Translations under genes and position numbers: made by a program
Source of the DNA: Clostridiales bacterium
Lineage (GTDB): Bacteria > Bacillota > Clostridia > Christensenellales > Aristaeellaceae
Length of the DNA stretch: 6,608 nucleotides
Direction of reading: 5' to 3'
NCBI GenBank assembly: GCA_012514225.1
Contig: JAAZAQ010000138.1
Coordinates: forward strand, 1 to 6,608
Part shown: piece after piece, positions 1-5,024 of the stretch
How the letters are laid out: the number at the start of each line of letters is the position of its first letter
Position numbering within the stretch: the stretch's first letter is position 1
The notes under the pieces: generated by a model
The model's input: only the letters and a program-made list of their open reading frames with translations
Told to the model about the DNA's origin: nothing
Database searches by the model: none

Positions 1-47
1 ACACCCGCCGGCGCGCGGACTAAGATACGTTTGTTCACAGATGAAAC

Positions 48-53
48 GAGGTG
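48..53 (+). promoter_or_regulatory. Ribosome binding site GAGGTG of the flavoprotein gene
   Basis: GAGGTG lies six bases before ATG 60. It decides the start: the upstream in-frame GTG at 51 is part of this site and is unlikely to be the initiator. The same GAGGT core precedes the starts at 3135 and 5025, so this is the usual site in this genome. A TAAGAT at 21-26 could be a -10 element, but its -35 would fall at or beyond the window edge, so no promoter is called here. Confidence 0.7.
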
Positions 54-59
54 AAGCGC

Positions 60-1463
60 ATGGCATATGACTATTTGATTGTCGGCGCGGGCCCTGCCGG
101 GATTTTCACAGCCCTGCAGCTGCTGCGGAGGGGCAGCGGGAAAAGCATCCTGATGCTGGAAAAGGGCCAGCCGCTCGGTCGCCGCCGCTGCCCGAAGGGA
201 ACGGTGGGCCGCTGCGTCAACTGCCGCCCCTACTGCCATATCACCACCGGTTTTGCCGGGGCCGGCGCCTTTTCGGACGGCAAGCTGTCCCTTTCCCACG
301 AGGTTGGGGGCCAGTTCCCCGACCTCGTCGGAGCGGCCAGATGCCAGGACTTGATTGACTACACGGACAAAATCTACTTGGAGTTCGGCGCGGACACGCG
401 GGTGGAGGGCTTGGTGGAGGACGAGCGCATCAAGCGCATCCGCCGCCGGGCCATCCAGGCAGGGCTGAAATTGGTGGATTGCCCCATTCGCCACATGGGA
501 ACGGAAAAAGCCCAGGAAATCTACGGCGCGATTGAAAAGCACCTCACCGCGGGGGGCGTCGAAATCCGGTACGGCGCCAACTGCGTCGACCTGCTGCTTG
601 AAAACAGCCGCTGTGTGGGCGTCGTCGCGGAAAAGCCGGACGGGACCGGCCGGGAGGAAATCAAGGCGGGCGCGGTCGTCGTGGCGACAGGACGGCGCGG
701 CGCGGACTGGCTGGAGAAAATCTGCCAGGAGCACGGCATCGCCCACCAGCCCGGCACGGTGGACATCGGGGTGCGGGTCGAGGTGCGCAACGAGGTCATG
801 GAAGAAATCAACGATGCCCTGTATGAGGGCAAGTTCGTCGGCTACCCCAGCCCCTTCCGCGACAAGGTCCGCACCTTCTGCCAGAACCCCGGCGGCTTCG
901 TCAGCCAGGAAAACTACGACGACGACCTGGCCGTGGTCAACGGGCACAGCTACAAGGACCTGAAGTCGGAAAACACCAACCTGTCCATCCTCTCCTCCCA
1001 CAACTTCAACACGCCCTTCAACCAGCCCATCGCCTACGCGCAGAAAGTCGGCGAGCTGACGAACATGCTGGCCAACGGGCATATCCTCGTGCAGCGCTTC
1101 GGCGATATCCTGGACGGAAAGCGCACCTGGGACAAGGAGCTGCTGCGCGCCAACGTGCGGCCGACGCTGAAGGACGCCGTGGCCGGCGACATCACCGCCG
1201 CCATGCCCTACCGCGCGATGACCAACATCATCGCCTTCATCCAGGCGATGGAGCTGGTCGTGCCCGGCTTCGCCTCGCCGGAAACGCTGCTGTACTCGCC
1301 GGAGCTGAAGTTCTATTCAAACCGCGTCCGCATGGATGAGAACCTGATTACGAACATCAAGGGTTTCTACTCCCTTGGGGATTCCAGCGGCTGGACGCGC
1401 GGGCTGATGATGGCTTCCGCCATGGGCGTCCTGCTGGGGGACCGGCTGGCCGACGCCGAATAA
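60..1463 (+). CDS. NAD(P)/FAD-dependent dehydrogenase of the COG2509 type
   Basis: This 467-residue protein is a flavoprotein of the uncharacterised FAD-dependent dehydrogenase family (COG2509); its substrate is unknown. It opens with a Rossmann dinucleotide-binding loop, GAGPAG at residues 9-14, followed by the acidic end of the second strand (LEKG, 33-36). A second nucleotide-contact motif, VVVATGRRG, lies near 206-214, and a C-terminal FAD-binding motif, LGDSSGWTRGL, at 439-449. Between the first two is a cysteine cluster, C44-x7-C52-x2-C55-x3-C59, running into GFAGAGAFSDGKL (64-76), which I recall as typical of the family. No signal peptide or membrane segment is seen, so it is probably cytosolic. 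I chose ATG 60 because GAGGTG at 48-53 is a well-spaced ribosome binding site. A GTG at 51 in the same frame would add three residues but lies inside that site. No terminator follows, so read-through into the next gene is possible. Family confidence is high; the reaction is unknown. Confidence 0.9.
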   Translation: MAYDYLIVGAGPAGIFTALQLLRRGSGKSILMLEKGQPLGRRRCPKGTVGRCVNCRPYCHITTGFAGAGAFSDGKLSLSHEVGGQFPDLVGAARCQDLIDYTDKIYLEFGADTRVEGLVEDERIKRIRRRAIQAGLKLVDCPIRHMGTEKAQEIYGAIEKHLTAGGVEIRYGANCVDLLLENSRCVGVVAEKPDGTGREEIKAGAVVVATGRRGADWLEKICQEHGIAHQPGTVDIGVRVEVRNEVMEEINDALYEGKFVGYPSPFRDKVRTFCQNPGGFVSQENYDDDLAVVNGHSYKDLKSENTNLSILSSHNFNTPFNQPIAYAQKVGELTNMLANGHILVQRFGDILDGKRTWDKELLRANVRPTLKDAVAGDITAAMPYRAMTNIIAFIQAMELVVPGFASPETLLYSPELKFYSNRVRMDENLITNIKGFYSLGDSSGWTRGLMMASAMGVLLGDRLADAE

Positions 1464-1484
1464 ACTGCCTTGCGGGTTTTACCA

Positions 1485-1514
1485 TTGACGTGTTGGAGAG
1501 GCGTTCGGGTTATT
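1485..1514 (+). promoter_or_regulatory. Weak candidate promoter for the Cys/Met lyase gene
   Basis: TTGACG at 1485-1490 is close to the sigma-A -35 consensus. The best -10 at an acceptable distance is GTTATT at 1509-1514 (18-base spacer), which matches only three of six positions. TATTAA at 1511-1516 is a better hexamer but is 20 bases away. If used, it would give a leader of about 140 bases before GTG 1661. The gene may instead be transcribed from upstream of the flavoprotein. Confidence 0.25.
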
Positions 1515-1534
1515 AACATGCAAGGCGGCTTTTC

Positions 1535-1615
1535 TGCGCCGGTTGGAAGTGGGAGCGGCAGGATGCCGCAGGGAAAATGGCTTAAAACCCATGATGGCTT
1601 TAATGGGTGGGCGCA
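1535..1615 (+). promoter_or_regulatory. Structured leader: possible three-way junction
   Basis: Three perfectly complementary pairs of arms nest in this leader. A closing stem joins TGCGCC (1535-1540) and GGCGCA (1610-1615). Inside it are hairpin GCGGCA/TGCCGC (1555-1560 and 1564-1569, three-base loop) and hairpin ACCCAT/ATGGGT (1587-1592 and 1603-1608, ten-base loop). This is the shape of a junction riboswitch, placed just before a sulfur amino acid gene. I could not match it to the SAM-I, T-box, glycine or cobalamin consensus, and there is no clear terminator hairpin after it. Short stems arise easily by chance in GC-rich DNA, so this is a structural observation and not a riboswitch call. 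Confidence 0.3.
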
Positions 1616-1660
1616 ATCCAAAAACAGCCCGGGACGCTGGGTGAAAGCGAGGAATCACGG

Positions 1661-2863
1661 GTGTTTTACGATGAACAGCTGCTGTCATTGACGCATCGCT
1701 TCGAGGACTATCAGCGCCATTACGGCGCGGTGTCGCCCCCCGTCTACCTCAACTCGCTGCATTTGTTCCCGACGTTCGAGGAGTACCTGGACGCGGATAC
1801 CGCCAGCGAGGATTGCTTTGTCTACGGGAGGGTTTCCAACCCGACCACCCGCCTGCTGGAACGGAAGCTCGCCGCGCTTGAGAACGGCAAGGACGCGGCT
1901 GTCTTCTCTTCCGGCATGGCCGCGGCGACGACCGCCATCCTCGCCACCTGCCGCGCGGGCGACCATATCCTGTCGATGCGGGACGTTTACCAGCCTGTCA
2001 AGCGCTTCATGTCCGCCATCGGCGTCCCGCGCCTGAACCTGACCTGCGACTATGTCTCCGGCCTGGACCTGGGCGAAATTGAGCGCGCCATCCGGCCCAA
2101 TACCCGTCTAATGATTCTGGAAAGCCCCGCGACCTTCGTGTTCACCGTCGTGGACCTGAGGGCCATCGCCAGCCTGTGCAGGAAGCACGGCGTGCTGACG
2201 TATATCGACAACACCTATTGCACCCCGCTGTTCCAGAATCCCCTCGACCTGGGCGTCGACATCGTGATGCACACGCTTTCCAAGTACCTGGGCGGGCACA
2301 GCGACGTCATCGGCGGCGCGCTGATTGTCAACGACGAATCGCTGATGCGCGATATCGCCAGGAACGTGAGGGAGTATTTCGGGGGCATCCTGGGGCCGAT
2401 GGAGGCCTGGCTGGTGCTGCGCGGGCTGCGTTCCCTGGACGCCCGGCTCAAGGCGCACCAGCAAACGGCGATGCGCGTCGCAAGCTTCCTGGAAGGGCAT
2501 TCCCTGGTCCGCAAGGTCTATTATACCGGGCTCCCCTCCCATCCGCAGGCGGAAACCATCAGCCGGCAGATGCGAGGTCACACGGGGCTGATGAGTTTCG
2601 AGCTGGATCGCCCCAAGGAGGACGCCGCCCGGATGATCAACCAATTGAAGCTTTTCGGGAAAGGATGCTCCTGGGGCGGATTTGAGAGCCTGGCGCTGTG
2701 CCCGCTTTACCGTGCGAGCGACGAGGAAATGCGCTTCCTGGGGCTTCAAAACCGCGGCCTCATCCGCATCCATTGCGGCCTGGAGGGGGAGGACAACCTG
2801 ATCGGCGACCTGCGCCAGGCGCTGGATTCGATTGAAGCCTGTGAACCGGCGCGTCCGCAGTGA
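1661..2863 (+). CDS. PLP-dependent Cys/Met metabolism enzyme, cystathionine beta-lyase-like
   Basis: This 400-residue cytosolic enzyme belongs to the trans-sulfuration family (fold type I, Cys_Met_Meta_PP). The PLP lysine is K208 in HTLSKYLGGHSD. YGR at 55-57 gives the phosphate contacts expected from the partner subunit, SSGMAA near 85-90 is the cofactor-phosphate loop, and IDNTY near 183-187 holds the aspartate under the pyridine ring. The subtype points to cystathionine beta-lyase. Y110 sits in YQP rather than the YGG-type loop of gamma-synthases, and SWGGFES with W338 is like MetC SWGGYES. As I recall the E. coli MetC residues Y56, R58, Y111, K210, W340 and R372, they correspond to Y55, R57, Y110, K208, W338 and R369 here. 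The likely reaction is beta-elimination of cystathionine or cysteine. Methionine gamma-lyase or cystathionine gamma-synthase activity is not excluded. I chose GTG 1661 because GAGGA (1649-1653) lies seven bases upstream. A GTG at 1607 would add 18 residues but has no good ribosome binding site and lies inside the leader stems. Confidence 0.85.
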   Translation: MFYDEQLLSLTHRFEDYQRHYGAVSPPVYLNSLHLFPTFEEYLDADTASEDCFVYGRVSNPTTRLLERKLAALENGKDAAVFSSGMAAATTAILATCRAGDHILSMRDVYQPVKRFMSAIGVPRLNLTCDYVSGLDLGEIERAIRPNTRLMILESPATFVFTVVDLRAIASLCRKHGVLTYIDNTYCTPLFQNPLDLGVDIVMHTLSKYLGGHSDVIGGALIVNDESLMRDIARNVREYFGGILGPMEAWLVLRGLRSLDARLKAHQQTAMRVASFLEGHSLVRKVYYTGLPSHPQAETISRQMRGHTGLMSFELDRPKEDAARMINQLKLFGKGCSWGGFESLALCPLYRASDEEMRFLGLQNRGLIRIHCGLEGEDNLIGDLRQALDSIEACEPARPQ

Positions 2864-2880
2864 CAATCGTTGAAAATTGT
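2863..2880 (+). repeat. Small AT-rich inverted repeat after the lyase gene
   Basis: ACAAT (2863-2867) and ATTGT (2876-2880) are complementary across an eight-base spacer, overlapping the stop codon. The same stretch also reads as an imperfect tandem repeat of about ten bases (ATCGTTGAAA, then ATTGTTGAAT). It may add to 3' end structure before the terminator; no function is claimed. Confidence 0.3.
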
Positions 2881-2895
2881 TGAATATGGATTTTG

Positions 2896-2919
2896 AGCCC
2901 GCCATGGGCTGAGTTTTTT
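2896..2919 (+). terminator. Probable intrinsic terminator of the lyase gene
   Basis: AGCCC (2896-2900) pairs with GGGCT (2906-2910) around a five-base loop. After a three-base gap (GAG) comes a run of six T residues (2914-2919). The stem is short and the gap before the T run makes it weaker than the terminator at 4871-4895. It lies 33 bases after the stop codon, a normal place for the end of this transcript. Confidence 0.55.
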
Positions 2920-2997
2920 CGGGGTGTCAGGCACAATGGAGCAGATGACGTCCAATTTTGGCAGGCTTGGCACACAATGCCGAACCGTTCTTTTAGA

Positions 2998-3037
2998 GTG
3001 GCAAAGTCTGCCCGTCGAAAAACCGGACAGGCGCCAC
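2998..3037. other. Unexplained two-part hairpin upstream of the transpeptidase promoter
   Basis: An outer stem GTGGC/GCCAC (2998-3002 and 3033-3037) stacks on an inner stem GTCTGCCCG/CGGACAGGC (3006-3014 and 3024-3032, eight of nine positions pair, one as G-U). There is a three-base bulge (AAA) on the left side and a nine-base loop. No T run follows on either strand, so it is not a standard terminator. It ends 37 bases before the -35 element at 3075, so it is not in the leader made from that promoter. It could be a DNA-level site, part of a longer transcript, or a decayed repeat element. Confidence 0.4.
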
Positions 3038-3074
3038 AATATGTGACGAAATATGAAACAAAAGTCTCCGTCTC

Positions 3075-3103
3075 TTGCTATTATATTTCAAACCTATTAC
3101 AAT
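3075..3103 (+). promoter_or_regulatory. Sigma-A promoter of the L,D-transpeptidase gene
   Basis: TTGCTA (3075-3080) is a 4/6 match to the -35 consensus and TACAAT (3098-3103) a 5/6 match to the -10, with an exact 17-base spacer. The DNA upstream (3038-3070) is A-rich. Transcription should begin near 3110, giving a leader of about 25 bases. This rules out any start codon upstream of 3110 on this transcript, including the in-frame TTG at 3075. Confidence 0.75.
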
Positions 3104-3106
3104 CAT

Positions 3107-3127
3107 CCTCGAGTATGGGAATCGAGG
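3107..3127. repeat. Inverted repeat across the predicted transcription start
   Basis: CCTCGA (3107-3112) and TCGAGG (3122-3127) are perfect complements separated by nine bases. The pair spans the predicted start point near 3110, and its right arm overlaps the ribosome binding site GAGGT (3124-3128). It could be an operator. If transcription starts a few bases upstream of prediction, it could instead be a hairpin hiding the ribosome binding site. A six-base repeat in this much sequence can occur by chance. Confidence 0.3.
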
Positions 3128-3134
3128 TATGGGG

Positions 3135-4853
3135 ATGAAACGCATTCTGGCGCTCTGTCTGGCCTTGTTGCTTCTTCTGCCCGCGGCGCTGGCCGAGCAG
3201 CCCGATGGGGCGCCCGGCGGAGAGGAAGTGGTCATCGTAACATCGGAAGGCCGGGAGCTCCGGTACGGTGACAAGGGGGAGGACGTCCGCCTGCTGCAGA
3301 CGCGGCTGAAGGACTTGTATTACTACAAAGGCCCCGTCAGCGGGAATTACCTGGAGGTGACCCGGAAAGCCGTCCGCGCGGTGCAGGAAGCCTACGGGCT
3401 GGAGGCGACCGGCGTCGCCGACCTGAAGCTGCAGGAGCTGGTCTATGGGGACGCGCACCGCCCCCTGCAAAAAGGCGCCAGCGGCAAGGACGTCAGCCGG
3501 CTGCAGACCCGCTTGAGCGAGCTGGGTTATTACTGGGGGAAGATTTCCGGCGACTACCTGGACGGCACCACTGCCGCGGTGGGCAAGTTCCAGCAGGACA
3601 ACGGCCTGCAAAAGACCGGCAAGGCGGATGTCGCCACCCTGACCAAGCTTTATTCCGACGACATCGTGTCGCCGTCGCCCGACCCGCTCATCTCGCCCAA
3701 GCCGCTGCCCACCCCGCCGCCGGACGCCGCCTTCAAGGGCGTTGTTTCCTACGGCGCCAAGAACGACCAGGTGAAGCTGGTGCAGGAGCGTCTGGCCGCG
3801 CTGGGTTTTTTCGACCGCAAGGTGACGGGCGGGTTTTATGAGCATACCAGCAAGGCCGTCAAGGATTTCCAGAAGCTGAACGGCCTGGTGCCCGACGGCG
3901 TGATCGGGGAGCAGACCTGGCAGGCGCTCTTCGGCCTGGATGTGGTCCGCGCGGGCGGCGTGCCCAAGCCCAGCCCCGCGCCGACGCCCATCCCTTACTT
4001 TATCGAGGTGGACGTCAACAACCAGCTCATCAAGGTATACGGGCTGGACGAAAAGGGAGAGCACACCAGGCTGGAGAAGGTCTTCACCGCCTCCACCGGG
4101 ACTGCCAATTATCCCAGCGAGGTGGGCACCTACACCCTGACGGGCCGCAAGGCGCGCTGGGCGGAATTCCCCAACTGGGGCGGCGGCAAGGCGCGCTGGT
4201 GGGTGCGCATCAACGCGGACATCGCCTTCCATTCCATCCTGTACCGCACCAACAACCTCAACGACGTCAACATGTCCTCCGTGAAACGGCTGGGCTCCAG
4301 GGCGTCCCACGGCTGCATCCGCCTGACGGTGGCCGACGCCAAGTGGATATACGACAACGTCGGGGCGGGCACCCAGGTGCGCATCCACGAGGACGCGCCG
4401 CTGGACCCGGAGCTGAAGGCCGCGAACAAGCCCGGCAGCTTCAATACCCGCACCTATGTTCACGACGCCACGCCGGCGCCCACCCAGGAGCCAGCATACG
4501 ACGGCTCCCGCCCGCCCGCGGGTGAAACACGGACGCTCAAAGCCGGCGCGCAGGGTGAAGGCGTGTACTGGCTGCAGCGCAAGCTCAAGGAGTTGGGTTA
4601 TTATACAGGCACGGTCACAGGGACCTTCCTGGACGGGACCAAGGAGGCGGTCCGTGCGTTTCAGCGCGACCACAAGCTCAAGGTCAACGGCACCGCTGAT
4701 GTGAAAACCCTCGAGTACCTGTACCAGCTTGTCGCCCAGACCACCACGCCCGCGCCGACCCCGATGCCCACGGACCCGCCTGTGGCCGGAGACCCGGCGC
4801 AGGAGCCCGCGCCGCCGACAGAGGTTTATACCGTCGACGGAAGCGGGAACTGA
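3135..4853 (+). CDS. Secreted L,D-transpeptidase (YkuD) with four peptidoglycan-binding domains
   Basis: The 572-residue product should cross-link or remodel peptidoglycan outside the membrane. A Sec signal peptide (MKR, then a leucine-rich core) ends in ALA at 18-20, with cleavage likely before E21. Three PG_binding_1 repeats follow at about 42-105, 111-175 and 204-267, each with the D/Q-V-x-x-[LV]-Q-x-x-L and A-V-x-x-[FV]-Q pattern. A Pro-rich linker leads to the YkuD domain (288-418) with H366 and the catalytic motif SHGCIR (391-396). C394 is the only cysteine in the mature protein, as expected for the nucleophile. A fourth binding repeat lies at 468-533, then a Pro/Thr tail to 572. Formation of 3-3 cross-links is the family activity; the exact substrate is inferred. 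I chose ATG 3135 because GAGGT (3124-3128) lies six bases upstream and the signal peptide starts there. In-frame starts at 3075 and 3129 are less likely; 3075 is the promoter -35. It appears to be a single-gene transcript with its own promoter and terminator. Confidence 0.93.
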   Translation: MKRILALCLALLLLLPAALAEQPDGAPGGEEVVIVTSEGRELRYGDKGEDVRLLQTRLKDLYYYKGPVSGNYLEVTRKAVRAVQEAYGLEATGVADLKLQELVYGDAHRPLQKGASGKDVSRLQTRLSELGYYWGKISGDYLDGTTAAVGKFQQDNGLQKTGKADVATLTKLYSDDIVSPSPDPLISPKPLPTPPPDAAFKGVVSYGAKNDQVKLVQERLAALGFFDRKVTGGFYEHTSKAVKDFQKLNGLVPDGVIGEQTWQALFGLDVVRAGGVPKPSPAPTPIPYFIEVDVNNQLIKVYGLDEKGEHTRLEKVFTASTGTANYPSEVGTYTLTGRKARWAEFPNWGGGKARWWVRINADIAFHSILYRTNNLNDVNMSSVKRLGSRASHGCIRLTVADAKWIYDNVGAGTQVRIHEDAPLDPELKAANKPGSFNTRTYVHDATPAPTQEPAYDGSRPPAGETRTLKAGAQGEGVYWLQRKLKELGYYTGTVTGTFLDGTKEAVRAFQRDHKLKVNGTADVKTLEYLYQLVAQTTTPAPTPMPTDPPVAGDPAQEPAPPTEVYTVDGSGN

Positions 4854-4870
4854 AGGGGACAACGCGAAAG

Positions 4871-4895
4871 ACCGCCGGGTTTCCGGCGGTTTTTT
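4871..4895 (+). terminator. Strong intrinsic terminator of the transpeptidase gene
   Basis: ACCGCCGG (4871-4878) and CCGGCGGT (4883-4890) form a perfect eight-base-pair stem with a GTTT loop, followed directly by T residues to 4895. An A-containing stretch (GAAAG, 4866-4870) precedes it. It lies 17 bases after the stop codon and separates this transcript from the decarboxylase promoter. Confidence 0.92.
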
Positions 4896-4932
4896 CCGCT
4901 TGCGAAAGGGAATGCACCGCCACTTTTTTCCC

Positions 4933-4961
4933 TTGCGAAGCGCCGTGTACCGGACTATAAT
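4933..4961 (+). promoter_or_regulatory. Sigma-A promoter of the decarboxylase gene
   Basis: TTGCGA (4933-4938) is a 4/6 -35 match and TATAAT (4956-4961) a perfect -10, with a 17-base spacer. Transcription should begin near 4968, giving a leader of about 57 bases before ATG 5025. An inverted repeat brackets the -10 element (4941-4969). Confidence 0.82.
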
Positions 4962-4969
4962 GCACGGCG
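4941..4969. promoter_or_regulatory. Candidate operator: inverted repeat bracketing the -10 element
   Basis: CGCCGTG (4941-4947) and CACGGCG (4963-4969) are perfect seven-base complements separated by 15 bases that contain TATAAT. The left arm lies upstream of the predicted start near 4968, so it cannot be an RNA hairpin made from this promoter. If functional, it would bind a dimeric repressor across the core promoter. No regulator gene is in view. Confidence 0.35.
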
Positions 4970-4975
4970 GTATCC

Positions 4976-4996
4976 CCCGCGCGGTCAGGACGCGGG
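4976..4996 (+). promoter_or_regulatory. Leader hairpin of the decarboxylase transcript
   Basis: CCCGCG (4976-4981) pairs with CGCGGG (4991-4996) around a nine-base loop, within the predicted 57-base leader and well before the ribosome binding site GAGGT (5015-5019). It could stabilise the 5' end of the mRNA. There is no T run and no sign that it competes with another fold. Confidence 0.35.
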
Positions 4997-5024
4997 AGCG
5001 ATTACGTACAAAATGAGGTAACAG

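Noticed and set aside
41..70. Nine-codon ATG frame overlapping the flavoprotein start
   Set aside because: No ribosome binding site of its own and too short to judge; more likely a chance ATG near the true Shine-Dalgarno site.
1603..1616. T-box-like GGGTGG in the lyase leader
   Set aside because: The T-box consensus continues as NACCGCG after GGGTGG; here it reads GCGCAATC. No terminator or antiterminator pair follows and no specifier loop could be placed.
1491..1660. SAM-I or glycine riboswitch in the lyase leader
   Set aside because: The gene type invited it, but the conserved SAM-I core and the glycine core (GCCGAAGG.GCAA) are absent. GGAGAG at 1495-1500 alone is not enough.
1470..1691. 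73-codon frame (or 57 codons from ATG 1518) between the flavoprotein and the lyase
   Set aside because: No convincing ribosome binding site, no recognisable sequence, and it overlaps the lyase start and the leader stems out of frame.
2108..2905. 265-codon open frame on the minus strand opposite the lyase gene
   Set aside because: It is a shadow of the lyase reading frame and covers the + strand terminator. No domain is recognisable and there is no promoter evidence.
2968..2981. Sigma-54 promoter (TGGCAC then TGC)
   Set aside because: Sigma-54 needs ten bases between the GG and GC dinucleotides; here there are eight, so the phasing is wrong.
3144..3158. Lipoprotein cysteine (C8) in the transpeptidase signal peptide
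   Set aside because: C8 is too close to the N-terminus, with the hydrophobic core still to come, and LAL before it does not fit a lipobox. ALA at 18-20 is a better signal peptidase I site.
4905..4934. Second terminator-like hairpin (AAGGGAA/TTCCCTT)
   Set aside because: Only seven mostly weak pairs around a 15-base loop, with the T run inside the right arm and not after it, and it overlaps the -35 of the decarboxylase promoter.
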